Shown: positions 1 through 10,578 of the stretch, piece by piece | How positions within the stretch are numbered: position 1 is the stretch's first letter | Layout: each line of letters opens with the position of its first letter | Assembly: GCF_030867095.1 (NCBI RefSeq) | Contig: NC_081824.1 | Span: forward strand, 171,004,933 to 171,068,932 | Direction: 5' to 3' | Source: Alligator mississippiensis | Lineage: Eukaryota > Chordata > Crocodylia > Alligatoridae | DNA: 64,000 bases | The notes under the pieces: generated by a model | What the model was told of the DNA's origin: nothing | The model's database searches: none | What the model saw: the letters and a program-made list of their open reading frames with translations, nothing else | Translations under genes and position numbers: made by a program

Positions 1-744
1 AGGATAGTACTTGTCCCGGACTAAGCAGGGTGGGAATCACAGTAATGACTTTCCTCTGAGGAGAGAAGAACGGTCCTCTCCCTCCAGAACATCCATGCAG
101 ATGGAGCTTGAGCATCAAAGCACCAGTTCATTAAGTGACCATGCAGGGCTTGCACTGATGGGAAAAGAGGCAAGTGAAGACACCAGCTTCTTCTGGGAAG
201 ATCTCCCTCCTTCACTGTAAGACCTCCCCACCCTTGGCTCTAAGCCACACTTAGCGGGTGTCCAGCCTCATTTTGCCATCCAAAGGGCACCGGTCACAGG
301 CACTAAGCCCACCACCCCTTTGCTGAATCAGATAGCAGCCTTTGGACCCAAGAGGAGCCCCCCACCATGGTGGTGATCCCACACAAGCCACACTTCCTCA
401 GAGCTCTGTTCCCTGTGCTGCTTCCTCGCTCCCCAAGCCTCCCTGCAATGGAAGTCACTCTACAGTGAGATTCCTCCCCTTGGCAGGGCTTTCTTGGAAG
501 CAGATCAAGTGTGAATATTCTTTTGAGAAAAACAGAGGGGGAAACAGGGAACCTGTAATCTCCTGCCCTCAAACAACAGGTTTAAAACCTATACAGTGAC
601 GCAGGCCATTAGGCACATCTCAACGAGTTTAGTGCACAAGACTAATAAATTCTGCAGCTTTTTTGTACACAGCAGCACATGTGTAGATGCTGAGCCAGCT
701 GAGCCCTCATGGGTGCTTCAATGCAGGGGCTGCCAGCCAGGGCT
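1..744. other. unassigned stretch, no gene seen
   Basis: No reading frame here resembles a protein family and no splice-bounded exon stands out. Between about 611 and 690 there is a weak inverted pair (GGCACATCTCAAC on the left, CACATGTGTAGATGC on the right) of the kind that ends the MITE-like elements further along the window. It may be a very short or decayed member. Confidence 0.5.
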
Positions 745-1862
745 AGGATTCAGAGAGACCTGGACAAATTGAAGGACTGGACTAAAAAAAAAAATCTCAT
801 GAGGTTCAATAAGGACAAGTGCCAAGTGCTGCACTTAGGACAGAACAATCCCATGCACCAGTACAGGCTGGGGGCCGACTGGCTGGGCAGCAGCTCTGCA
901 GAAAAGGACCTGGGGGTTCCAATGGACAATAAGCTAAGCTAAAGGCATACTGGGCTGCATTGGTAGGTGTGTTGCCAGCAGATCAAGGGAAGTGATTATT
1001 CCCCTCTATTTAGCACATCTGGGGGTTCAGTTTTGGGCCCCTACTACAGAAAGGATGTGGACAAATTGGAGAGTCCAGCGGAGGGCAACATAAATGGTGA
1101 GGGGGCTGGGGCAAATGTCGTACATGGAGAGGCTGAGGGAACTGGGCTTATTTAGTCTAGAGAAGAGGAGACTGAGAGGGGATTTAATAGCAGCCTTCAA
1201 CTCCCTGACATGGGGTTTGAAAGAAGATGGAGCTGGACTGTTCTCAGTGGTGGCAGATGACAGAACAAGGAGCAACAGTTCCAAGTTGCAGCAAGGGAGG
1301 TTTAGGTTACATATTAGGAAGAACTTTCTCACGAGGAGGGTAATAAAACACTGGAACGGCTTACCCAGAGAGGTGGTGGACTCTCCATCCTTGGAGGTTT
1401 TTAAGACCCATCTAGACAAAGCCTTGACTGGGATGATCTAGTTGGAGCTGGTCCTGCTTTGAGCAGGAGGTTGGACTAGATCAGCATTTCTCAACCTGTG
1501 GGTCACAACCCAAAAGTGAGTCACAAGAATATATGAAAGGGTCACGAAAAACTTTAAAAACAGATTCTCCTTTAAAGGAGAAAAGTGTGGGAAACCGTGG
1601 TTTTTCCCTTGCAGGCTGGCAGAGCTCCAGCCTGCAATGGGCTGCTTGGAGCCCCACCCCGCTCCATACCCTGCACACACCTTTCTGCCCCACACACTGG
1701 GGGCTTGGGGGCAGGGGGCAGAGGGTCGGGAGTGAGGGTCACTGGATCAGGAGTGGGCATCAATGTTTACAAATAGGTCCTGGTACAAAAAAGGTTGAGA
1801 ACCACTGGACTAGATGACCTCCTGAGGTCCCTTGCAACCGTAATTTTCTATGATTCTACCCT
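745..1862 (+). mobile_element. CR1 LINE, 3' fragment, group 1, split by a hAT
   Basis: This is the 3' part of a CR1 non-LTR retrotransposon. Decayed pieces of the C-terminal reverse transcriptase region are visible: [14 protein letters not shown] near 809, a SSAEKDLGV block near 895 and [19 protein letters not shown] near 1315. The frame is broken, with small deletions near 935 and 1030 that remove the stretch found intact in the sister copy at 58600-61515. The 3' UTR keeps the group-1 signature GACTAGATGACCTCCTGAGG and ends near 1855 in TTCTATGATTCTA. The 5' end is truncated in RT, as is usual for CR1. A hAT element interrupts the UTR at 1482. No protein is expected. Confidence 0.9.
1482..1807 (+). 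mobile_element. non-autonomous hAT-type element, perfect 8-bp TSD
   Basis: The 326-bp element starts CAGCATTTCTCAACC and ends GGTTGAGAACCACTG. These are inverted ends of the CAG-GGTTCTCAACC type known from hAT transposons. It is flanked on both sides by GACTAGAT (1474-1481 and 1808-1815), an exact 8-bp duplication of CR1 sequence, which fixes both ends. It has no transposase frame, so it depended on a transposase made elsewhere. An 18-bp perfect palindrome at 1565-1582 (TTCTCCTTTAAAGGAGAA) recurs in the sister copy at 58080-58424. Confidence 0.88.
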
Positions 1863-2308
1863 GCTCTGGCCCCCTGCAGCAGCTGGGGGGGGGGACGCTC
1901 CAGGCTCCCCCAGGCTGCCAGCCTGGGGGATGGCACTGAGCATGTAGCTGGTCCCCATGCACATGGGGCCAGAAGAGCTCTGCCAGCTGCAGTGGCAGCT
2001 GTCTCTTTGCCCCACACACATTGGAGGGGTCCTGATGTGCATGGGGCTGGGAGATAGCTGTCACTACAGACTGGCCCCATGCTCCCTGCCAGCCCCCAGG
2101 CTAACACCAGGTCTCTGGGCGCTGTTACTGCCCTGTGCCTAGCTGGGCTGGGGGCTAGCCAGGAGCTGTCCCAGAAGTGGGAGTTCCCCATCTTCTGTGA
2201 CCCCCTAGTGTTGGGTGAACATTTACATATGCGCTACTGTACAGTATCTACAGGTAGTAGCTAATTATTTACAGGTAGTAGCTACAGTATTTACAGATAG
2301 TGGCTAAC
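1863..2308. other. GC-rich unassigned stretch with short direct repeats
   Basis: This stretch is GC-rich and has no credible gene. Around 2230-2305 the motif TTTACAGGTAGTAGCTA recurs with variation three times, leading into the MITE-like element at 2309. The block near 1970-2010 (AGCTCTGCCAGCTGCAG) resembles the one near 3612, which suggests that both belong to one larger decayed repeat. Confidence 0.4.
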
Positions 2309-2490
2309 TGGGTATATCTACATGAGAGGCTTTACTGCACAGTAGACCAGTCTACTGTGCAGTAAAGCATCACCAAGTAACTGTACTAATAAGCTACTGA
2401 GCAGTAAATCAGTCTACTGTGCAGTTAGCTAGTACATGTAAATACAGGTACTAAACTAACTGTACAGTAGGGCTTGTGTAGATATTGACC
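2309..2490. mobile_element. MITE-like element, CTACTGTGCAGT-rich
   Basis: The left end TGGGTATATCTACATGAG and right end GGCTTGTGTAGATATTG form an imperfect inverted pair. The inside is built from repeats of CTACTGTGCAGT and its complement. The same composition and end type recur at 35050-35739, 36090-36336 and 54861-55084, so this is one family. The short length, inverted ends and lack of a frame suggest a MITE. Crocodilian MITEs named Chompy have this general form, but identity was not tested. The element may extend to about 2900, because CAAATTTGCTCCCA at 2497 is also present inside the 35050 copy. Confidence 0.55.
2330..2367. repeat. perfect 16-bp inverted repeat (hairpin)
   Basis: CTTTACTGCACAGTAG (2330-2345) is followed after a 6-base loop by its exact complement (2352-2367). 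The stem would form a strong hairpin in single-stranded DNA or RNA. It lies inside the MITE-like element. Confidence 0.9.
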
Positions 2491-3370
2491 GGCAGCAAAT
2501 TTGCTCCCAATCAGCCACACTAGCGGGGGCTTGGTCCTGGTGCTGCTCAGCTCTGAATTCCCCCCAGGAACTGGGAACCTATCAGCACGGGGACCAGGTC
2601 CCTCTCTGCCCCACCCTTCCTGGTGCTGTAGAGCTCCCAGCTCCCCATAGGAGTGAGGAGCTGAGCAGCACTGGGCCTGGGGAGCTCTTTCTTCCCTGCT
2701 CAGCCAGGGGCTTGCTGGGAACTGTCCCACCAGTGAGGCAGCTAGCAGTGAGCCCCTGGCCTGGCAGGGATTCATCACCCAGCTGGGGACTCACTGCTAG
2801 CTACCCTACCAGGGGATCAGGCCTGGGGGCTGGGAAAGAGTCCCCTCCCCCTCAGCTCTTTCCAAGCCCCGTGCCCTAATCAATCAATCATGAACAACTC
2901 ATGCCCCTAACAGATGGGGTGGCCAGGCGGCGGGAGTGACAGGAGCACAGCAGTGGTAAGTGGTGAGCTCCTGCAGACACCGCTGGCACTGTCGGTGGCA
3001 GGGGAGGAAGTGTGGCGAGTGCTGAACAAGGGTCGGCGACCACCCGCAGTCACCATTGACAACATCGGCGGCAGCCAGCAGGAGTTGCGGACTACCGCAA
3101 ATGCCGCCAGCGCTGCCAGCAGTGCCTTTCTGTAGGGGGTGCACCACCACTCTCAGGGGGTGCATGTCCAGCCGCATGCACCCCCTATGCGTCGCCCCTG
3201 CAATCAATTGTGGTACAGGGTTGCTGAACAGCTGTGTGGGAGAGGACTCTTTCCCAGACTTCTTCCCTAATTGGCTGATCAGGGCATGAGTCTGGGAAAG
3301 AGCTGCAAGGGAGTGGCAGGTCCCAGCCAGCTTTGAGCTGCATACCATGACTACCAGAGCTACTACTAGA
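2491..3370. other. GC-rich unassigned stretch
   Basis: No gene was recognised. Frames here are short and overlap in several registers, as expected of GC-rich noncoding DNA. The section 2915-3200 is richer in CpG than its surroundings and contains a repeated GGGGGTGCA motif (3136, 3157). It may be a separate mobile insertion, but no clear ends were found. Confidence 0.35.
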
Positions 3371-3610
3371 CTGGGACAGTTTCCAGCCAGCCCCAGGATG
3401 GGCAGAGCACTCTCTGTTCAGCCTGGAGCTGGCTGGGACCTGCCCTAGAAACAGAACAGTTCCCAGCCAGCCCCAGGATGCATGGAACACTCTTCATGTG
3501 GCCAAGAGCTGGCTCAGACCTGCCCTGGACTGGGACAGTTCCCAGCCAGCCCCAGGCTGCACAGGGAAGCCCTGCTGGGCACAGGGCTTGTCCCCATGGG
3601 CACAGGGTGG
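3371..3610. repeat. degenerate tandem repeat, about 80-bp period, 3 copies
   Basis: The block ACAGTTCCCAGCCAGCCCCA begins near 3375 (with one change), 3456 and 3535. It is followed each time by similar text including GAGCTGGCT and GACCTGCCCT. The spacing is roughly 80 bases. It has no coding signal. Confidence 0.7.
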
Positions 3611-3669
3611 GAGAGCTCTGCAGCAGCAGCTGTCTCCTGGCCCCGTGCTCAGCAAGACCCAGTCTATAC

Positions 3670-5030
3670 TCCATGCCTCAATCCAGAGCGTGCCTCACTG
3701 CTAAAACAGTACAAGTCATCTGGTGACCTAGATGTGGCTGATCACTTGATCAAAATATTGGAAGCAGGTCACTGAGCTAAATGGGAGGAAATGACTGAAA
3801 AACTGGACTTCACCCCTTCCACTTAGAAGTGTTGGAGTCTACTTCATTGTCTTGGAGCAGCTCATCAGCCACCAACACCAAGTCACCCTTCCATGGCACC
3901 CAACCAATTAGCCAGCCACCTACTTCACGTAGCAAGAGCATTGCTGAAAAAAGGAGTGAAAAGTCACCTTCCAAAAACAATGGAAAACTTTCCACCAGAT
4001 GCACTGGACCAGGACCTGTCCAGAACCCTTCACGGTTCTTGAACTTAACAAGTTTTTGGACAACATCAAGTCTGACACTGCCCCAGGCATCTCCCCTGAG
4101 TTCCTGAAGCAATAGACAGGGTGCACATGGATGAGAAGACAAGTACTTGGAGAAGGCAGACCAGTGGACTACCTCAGGGGTCTGTGCTTGCTCCGACCTT
4201 ATACAACCTTTACACCAATGATCTTCCACAGACTTAGTCACAGAAATTCATCTATGCTGATGACATCTGCTGTAGAGTCCAAGCCTGGACTTTCTCTGCA
4301 CATACTCTGAACAGTGACGTAGTAAAGCTAACTATTGCAAGACTTGGCGCCTCCAGCCAACTGTCAGTAAGACAATTTCAAGCATTTTTCACCTACACAA
4401 TACCAATGCTGTCTGGGAGCTGAACACCTACCTGAATGGTCAGAGGCTGAGGCATGAAGCACAACCTGTCTACCTGGGGAAAATCGCCAGACTGGACACT
4501 GAGCACTTGTACCAAGAACACTTAAAAAAGACAGCAGTGAAAGTTAAGACATGCAACGATCTCCTTAACAAGCTGGCTGGGTGATTGTGGGGTGCAAGAG
4601 CTTCAACCGTTAGGATGTCAGCCCTTTCCATCTCATATTCTGTGGTAGAGTACTGCACACCAGTCTGGATCTGGTCATCACACACCAAACTTGTTGATGT
4701 GCAGCTAAATTCAATTATGTGCATCATCTTGGGAACTCTTCAATCAACCCCTCTACTGTGGCTCCCAGTCCTGAGCAACATTTTTCTTCCTCATACCGAA
4801 TGGGAAGTTGCAACTAGAAACCTACTGGACAAGATCTATGCCAATCCAAGCCTGCTGCTGGACAACGATCTCTTAAATCCACCTGCTACATGTCTACCAT
4901 CATGACATCCACTGTGGTTCAAACTGCCATACCAGGACCACAGGGTGGAGACCCTCTGGTATGAAGAATGGAGGTCGACGTTACCACCAAACAGCCCTGG
5001 CAGTGTCTCTGAAGATGGATGAGTTGGTGT
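3670..5030 (+). mobile_element. decayed non-CR1 LINE (LINE-A)
   Basis: This is a second LINE type, distinct from CR1. Frame pieces in order are: a linker region with LLKQYKSSGDLDVADHLIKI (about 3698-3758); a pre-RT segment with DNIKSDTAPGISPEFLKQ (about 4060-4115); the RT core with SGLPQGSVLAPTLYN (about 4165-4210) and FIYADD (4247-4264); and a thumb-like section ending near 4900. The segment holding RT motif A is missing between 4110 and 4150, and frameshifts and stops are frequent. The layout matches the copy at 30195-31925. From memory, the linker style resembles jockey-superfamily LINEs common in invertebrates; this placement is an inference. Confidence 0.75.
3690..4900 (+). pseudogene. 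LINE-A endonuclease/RT polyprotein remnant
   Basis: The remnant carries the metal-binding YADD box of reverse transcriptase (4253-4264) and the upstream LPQGSVLAP box, so the family is clear although the frame is not open. About half of the RT core upstream of the LPQG box is deleted. The endonuclease domain is absent because the copy is 5'-truncated. A C-terminal RT piece, from about 4585 to 4905, keeps a VEYCTPVW motif that is typical of the thumb in these LINEs. Confidence 0.7.
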
Positions 5031-5790
5031 GACCAAAAACTGTTTTTTTCTTTTCGTATTTTTGGGGCAGCCAAAACCATTGCAGCCCCAGCACAAAAGC
5101 CAGCTCTCCTGCAGGCTTGTGTAGTATGTTTGGGGCTGAGCATGAGGGTGGCCAGTAAAAGAAGGCAGTTTTTGGCTGCCTGTGGTCTCTTCTTCCTAAG
5201 CACCAGGCCACATCACAGGGTGTTTTTTTTGTTCGGTTTTTTTTGGTGCCCCATGGGAATTGCAGGCAGGAAAGGTACGGCAGCAGTTTGGCTACCCAGG
5301 CATTACGTAGCAGCTTTTTAGCTCTGTTCCAAGGCTCAGAGGGCGGTGCGATAAGGTGCCAGCCCAAAGGTTGTAAATTCAAGACTAGGTGGAGCATCAT
5401 TCCCTCTAAGCTGTGCGGCGCGCACGGCCGCACAGGCATGCCTGGCAGTGTGGCACGAGCGTGCCTGCACGGCCATGCATACCACGCAGCTTAGAGGGAA
5501 TGCTGAGATGGAGACTGCTGACCCGTGAGCAGTCTTTGAGGGCCACACCACTTTTTTTCTTTTTGCTGGCCGACACATGCCAAGTGAAGATGGACTCCAG
5601 GGCTCACCTGAACACTGCCAAAAGTCCAGAGGGCAAAAAGGCAGGGCTTTTTTTTCTTTGCTGGGTTGGGATGTCCGGGGTGTGGTAGAGAGCTGTTGTG
5701 GCAGTGGTTTGGCATGGCATGCTGAAACCACTTGGGGTTTCTGCAAAGGGTTTGGGGTGGAAAATTCAGGGCAATGAGAAGTAAACAAGA
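5031..5790. other. T-rich unassigned repeat-like region
   Basis: Five T runs of 7 to 9 bases (near 5042, 5223, 5240, 5552 and 5648) are set in otherwise GC-rich text. They make runs of lysine codons on the minus strand. The frames on both strands look like composition artefacts. The region is interrupted by the hairpin MITE at 5395. Its origin is unknown. Confidence 0.35.
5395..5505. mobile_element. 111-bp hairpin MITE, hAT-type, 8-bp TSD
   Basis: Inverted ends CATTCCCTCTAAGCTG and CAGCTTAGAGGGAATG (the second, 5487-5502, has one extra C in CGCAGC context) enclose a GC-rich centre that is itself nearly self-complementary. The flanks AGGTGGAG (5387-5394) and AGATGGAG (5506-5513) agree at 7 of 8 bases, as an aged hAT target duplication would. 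The element has no frame. Folded, it makes one long stem. Confidence 0.8.
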
Positions 5791-6872
5791 TTATGTCTCT
5801 TTACATTACAACTGTAACTGGAAATAATAAAGATCAAGCTTTTATGGAATAGGAGGGAAAAGGATGTCTAAAATAGCCATGTACTAGTCATGTATTGGTT
5901 GGTACATGGTATTTTCATGCAGGACTCCTGGTTTCCTTACCTAACTTGTACTGACTGGCTCGGAGGTGTGCAGCATACAACTTAACTCTCTACCTGAGAG
6001 CCTTGTTATATGTTGCACTTTGAGCTGCCCAGATGTTGATGGTGTTAGTGCTAGCTCGAGTCTTGAGTAGCTGCATGTTAAGACTGTTTTCTTCTCTGAT
6101 TGTCCCCCACCTGCACAGTTTTGATTTGCCACTAGAGGGCCATTAAGGAGGGGCCTGACTAGGAGGCACAGTTGTCAGTTGCCACTACAAGGCTGTTGAG
6201 CCAGGACAGGTGTCTATCCTTGCTCTGGGGGAGGGGGGGTACAGGAACATGAAGCTGGGAGTCAGAGAGTTAATGGGATGGGACTAGGTAATGAAATGGG
6301 AGGTGGAAAGAAATGGGAGTGTGGGAAGGGTGGTGAAATGAAGGAAGTCAGCCACTGAAGGATAAAATAAAAGGAACTTAAAAAATAATTTAAAAAGAAA
6401 TAATAAGGAAGTAAATTAAAGACAGTCCCATGGTTTAATAAATTGGGATTTGGGATTGGGTGTGGGGGGTGCTGGTCATGCTTCCCAGGGTGGCTTGCAG
6501 GTGGGCGTGGTAAGAGAAAGCAGTTTTGGGGGAGCTACTGCCCCTGCCCCAGAAGGAAGTCCCAGCTCATGGGGACCTGATCTTCCCCCCCTACCTTGTT
6601 CTCTCCACCCTGTCCCCAGACTCCAGTCCTGGACCTGTCCATGCCCTGCAACCAGCCTTGCTGGTATGTGCTCTGCAGCCTGTTAGCACAGGGTTGCACC
6701 CCTGGAGATGAGAAAGTCACACCCCTGGCAGTGGGAGGGGGAAGTTGGCTTGGTGTCAGCACTGCCCCTTCAGGGGGGTGAAAAGTTTGTCCACAGAGAA
6801 CAGGAAGTATGGGGAAGGAGACACTGCATCCTGGGATGCTGGAGGACTGCAATTTGGGCAGCTATAGGGAGT
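5791..6872. other. unassigned stretch, no gene seen
   Basis: This includes an A-rich patch (about 6360-6425) and a GC-rich block (6430-6860) with several short overlapping frames but no protein-like sequence. No repeat with clear ends was found. Confidence 0.45.
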
Positions 6873-6995
6873 GGCCACACATTAATGAAACATGAGCTGG
6901 GTAACACAGATCAGAGATTAACCTGCCATGGAGTGATGTAACCTTAAGCCACCTAAAATGTGTTTAAAACTAGTTTCAAGTGTTAATGTGTGGTC
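6873..6995. repeat. short inverted-repeat element, MITE candidate
   Basis: GGCCACACATTAA (6873-6885) and TTAATGTGTGGTC (6983-6995) are inverted copies with one mismatch, 97 bases apart. The size fits a small MITE, but no target duplication was recognised. Confidence 0.45.
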
Positions 6996-7845
6996 AATTC
7001 AGGGATAAGAGCTCCACAAACCGCCTAAAAGTAATGCGTAACATGGCCCTTGGTCTCCCCATCCATACAACACAAGCATGTTCAGATGCTTTTTAACGAT
7101 ATTTTGGTCTCCTTTTATGACAAATGCTACATTAATTTAACTTACTTATTATAGTCATTTCTTTGGTACCCATCAAATGTATTTGATAGCCTCAGAGTTT
7201 TATTAAAGATATCAGAATTACTCATAAATTTAAATTACCTAGTGTAAATCATTACCACTAGTATTTTATTAATTGCTTGCCTAACTGCCTCTGGTGCACA
7301 CAATTACCCAGTTGATCTATGCAAATAGCATTTACAAATAAAGATGCAAGGTGTTGAAAGGTGGTCTATGTACATGTGCATATACATTCCTTTGAAAATG
7401 AAACTCTTGCATTGTGTTTTTTGAGTGTTATGTCCAACATAAAGTTACATAACTTCACTCACTGAGAAGGCAGCTGCTTGTATTGCGGAGAAGTCATCAT
7501 GCCATTTAAGTGGCGGGACAGAAATATTTATGCTCATGGAAACTGTGTGCAAGCAAAGGGCACCACATTTCCTCTTGCTTTGTTTGTCATGCAGCAAAAA
7601 AACAAATTCACAAGGAGGAATAAGTCTGGGGACTAGATCCCGGAGAAATAAGTCTGGGAACTAGATCCAATAAAGGACTCAGACTACTCAAGTTTTGCCT
7701 AAATCCAAAATTGCAATCCAGGAGGCGCTGGCTGAGCAGTCACCTCTGAATGGTGGTTCACACAGGTTCATATACAGTAGGCTGGTAGTAGGGTACTCCT
7801 GCCAGAAAGAGGCATCCTAGCCTCCAGTCCCTCCTCCCTCCTCAT
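6996..7845. other. AT-rich unassigned stretch with a 29-bp duplication
   Basis: No gene was recognised. AATAAGTCTGGGGACTAGATCC at 7618 is followed by a near-copy 29 bases later, a local tandem duplication. The remainder is ordinary AT-rich sequence. Confidence 0.45.
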
Positions 7846-8140
7846 ATTCTATTAATATAGAACACAAGCAGTTCCTGGCACAGGGACCAGAGCCCAGACC
7901 TTTCTCCTGCATTCGTGCCCAGATCTCTGGGCTGCCTGGTTACACACCCAGTGAATCTTGCATTCTTTTATACACAACACCCATGGCTTCAGTGGTACAG
8001 GAAAGTCCGTTGCCTGCCTGGTGGCACTGGGAGGTGGGAGATGAAGGTTTAAACCCTCTTCATAAGTAGCAGAGGGAAGTAAACCCCTCTTTCTGGCCAA
8101 GTGCTCCAACCAATTAGGCTGTCACAAAAAGCAGGTGTCA
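7846..8140 (-). repeat. palindromic dispersed repeat, tRNA-like style
   Basis: Read on the minus strand, 8130 to 8010 begins AATTGGTTGGAGCACTTGGCC, continues with GAGGGGTTTACTTCCC, and then folds back through TGGGAGGTGGGAG with GGTTTAAACC near the centre. The style (GGTTNGAGCAC, then box-B-like GGTTTAAACC) matches the host repeat at 41150-42480. It may be a tRNA-derived SINE or a palindromic DNA element. The class is uncertain. Confidence 0.4.
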
Positions 8141-8574
8141 CCAACCTGCTCTTCCTTCTCCAACAGCCACGTTTCAAGAAGAAATGAAGTGAGCCTTTCC
8201 ATTCCTTCACAGAATTGTTATAGGTGCAGCTATCACATGCCTGGGCTGTGGATCCTGCGTGGAAAGAAGTGCCTTCTTGCAGCTCTGATTCGGGTACCTG
8301 AGCTAGCAGAGGGGGCCACATTTCAGATGAAGCTCTGGTTTCCACATTTCCTATTGGCTAGCTAGCTGTAGGCAGCTCCCCATCCAGCATCCTGCCTGTT
8401 TCAGATCTCCCTGCGCACCCAGCCTTTCCCATGCATCACAGAGAAGCCCTTGGTATCTAATGCTGGGTTCCAGATTCCACCCCAGGGCTAGGCACCCACG
8501 GGTATGCATTGCAGGTTATGACTTGTAGGTTCCTTGGCCCTTGACTAGATACAGCCCCTAGATACTAGAAGCAA
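8141..8574. other. unassigned stretch
   Basis: No protein-like frame, no clear repeat and no motif worth naming were seen here. Confidence 0.4.
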
Positions 8575-8812
8575 GCCCAATATTGTTGGAAAGGAAAAAC
8601 TTTCTTATGGTGAGGGTAGTAAAGCACTGGAACAAGTTACCCAGAAAGGTTGTGGAATCTCCACCCCTGGAGGTTTTTAAGACCCAGCTAGACAAAGCCT
8701 TGGCTGGGATGAGATAGGTGGGGATGGTCCTGCCTTGAGCGTGGGGTTGGACTAGATGACCTCCTGAGGTCCCTTCCAACCCCCATTTTCTATGACTCTT
8801 TGATTCTATTTT
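8575..8812 (+). mobile_element. CR1 LINE 3' stub, group 1
   Basis: This contains only the last codons of ORF2 (RKFFLTMRVV-like, then WNKLPRK-like text near 8600-8660) plus the 3' UTR with GACTAGATGACCTCCTGAGG. It ends TTCTATGACTCTTTGATTCTA near 8808. It is severely 5'-truncated. Confidence 0.9.
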
Positions 8813-10159
8813 ACCTACTTACCCCAAGAAATAGACGAGCACCTTTCAGTTAAGCCAATGTTTGCTTGTTTTTGAACCCTAGTGAAAAGACCAACAAAAA
8901 ACAGAAGAAATAAAGTCCAAAAGCATTTACAACACTGGAATATAAACGGGGACTTGGATCAGAATAGTAATATATTTTATAAGCGGAGGCAAGCTAGTAC
9001 CATATGGAGTCCTATTCTTCCCTAGAGTTTATTGAGAACAACTAAACACCATTTTAGCAGACTAGAAAGCAGTGCAATCCCTCAAAATTAAGGAAGGAGG
9101 GATGAGAGATCAACCATTATGAAAGCCATGATTGGAAAAGCAAAGATAACAACAGATAAGAAATGAACAAATCACAGGGCATGTCTAGTAAATAAATGTA
9201 ACAACAATGGAATTACTGTCAAATCAAATTATACAAATTACAGATCGTAAACAGCAGCTCCAAAGCAGCCTGATTGATTACTCAAAACAGAATGAGAAAC
9301 AAGATAGGGCGATCTGCTGCATACTAAGCACCTCCTCGCCAAACAGATGCACCTCATCAACCTCCTGCAGCCAGCGCAAGCCATAGTTATGGGCTGTACT
9401 CTCACATGGGAGTTGCCAGCCAGTCGAGAAGAGCCAGAGCAAGAAGCCAAGAGGAGTACTGAGAAAGCCATAAAGACAGCTCATCATGAGCTGGCAGTAA
9501 AAGGCGTTACTCTAAGTTCATGTCCATGCATAAAAGCTGCAGAACCTACTTGTGTGAAAACAGTTATATCAATTAAAAAATTTTCAATCCTATGACTTCT
9601 CACCACACAGGAAGGGAATAACCAACCAATATAGTGCATCTTTATACCTCACTATCACCTATATTGCATAACAGTTTTGGTAGGGGGAAAAATCCCCTAA
9701 AAACATAATTACACCAGTACAAAACTTGTGTTTATCTGGGCCTAAGAGGGGGTGTCAGGGCTTCAATCAAGTCCAGAACGTCAGTCTCTATAAAAGCATT
9801 TTAGGCTAAGGAGGAAACTATCTGAAGTTTGAGGCAGTTACAGCTCCTCCACCCCTCCTTTGGGATGAACCCCTTTACGGTGCACATAACAAGGGACCCA
9901 TAAGCCCTCCCTGAGCCCACAGCCCACATCCTTCATGTCCACACAGATTTGTTGTTGAAGAACAGACACAAAAGTAAAATGCTATTAGCTCCTAGCCCTG
10001 GAGCCATTACCAGGGGACAGGACAGACACATTGCCACTGGATATGATCTGAAAGATGCATCATAATCTGACCAAGGCAGAGACCACCCTACAGCCCCCAT
10101 GTCTACCCCACCCCTCACACTGGCCCGCCTCCCAAGCCCTGCCACCTGACACCCCACCT
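8813..10159. other. unassigned stretch
   Basis: No gene was recognised. The stretch is mainly AT-rich up to about 9750 and more mixed after that. Short frames near 9240-9490 and 9347-9595 overlap on opposite strands and show no family motif. Confidence 0.4.
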
Positions 10160-10578
10160 CAGTTGTTCTCAACCTTTTTAGACCCCAAAGCCCCCTCTGT
10201 AACTTTTCTGAATTTAGCAACACTTTCTGCAAATGTGGGCAGAGGAGGTCTCTTCTTTTTCGTGTGCAAGAGAGACATGCCTTCTCCTGCCTATGGCCCA
10301 ATGCAGAAGGTGCCGCTCACCCATGGGAAAGTGCAGGGGCAGAGGTGGCACACTGTCCTGTCCACTGGGTTCACGTTGCCAGAGTGGGCTCTCACAGAGG
10401 CCACCAGCAGCAGCCTCTCGGCGGCCCCTCCCATCAGGTCGGGCTGCAGTGGGGCATCCCCTCCCATCACAGCTGCTTCCCAGTCTGGCCTTGCACAGCG
10501 TCTCCCACAACAGCGGTGCAGTGGGGCAGGCCATTACCCTTAAAAGGATCTCATGGCCCCCTGGTTGAAGAATTGCTG
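10160..10578. mobile_element. non-autonomous hAT-type element
   Basis: Ends CAGTTGTTCTCAACC (10160) and GGTTGAAGAATTGCTG (to 10578) are inverted in the hAT style. The flanks CCCCACCT (10152-10159) and CCCTGCCT (10579-10586) agree at 6 of 8 bases, which suits an old insertion. The interior is GC-rich with no transposase, and the long frames across it are in several registers at once. Confidence 0.65.
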
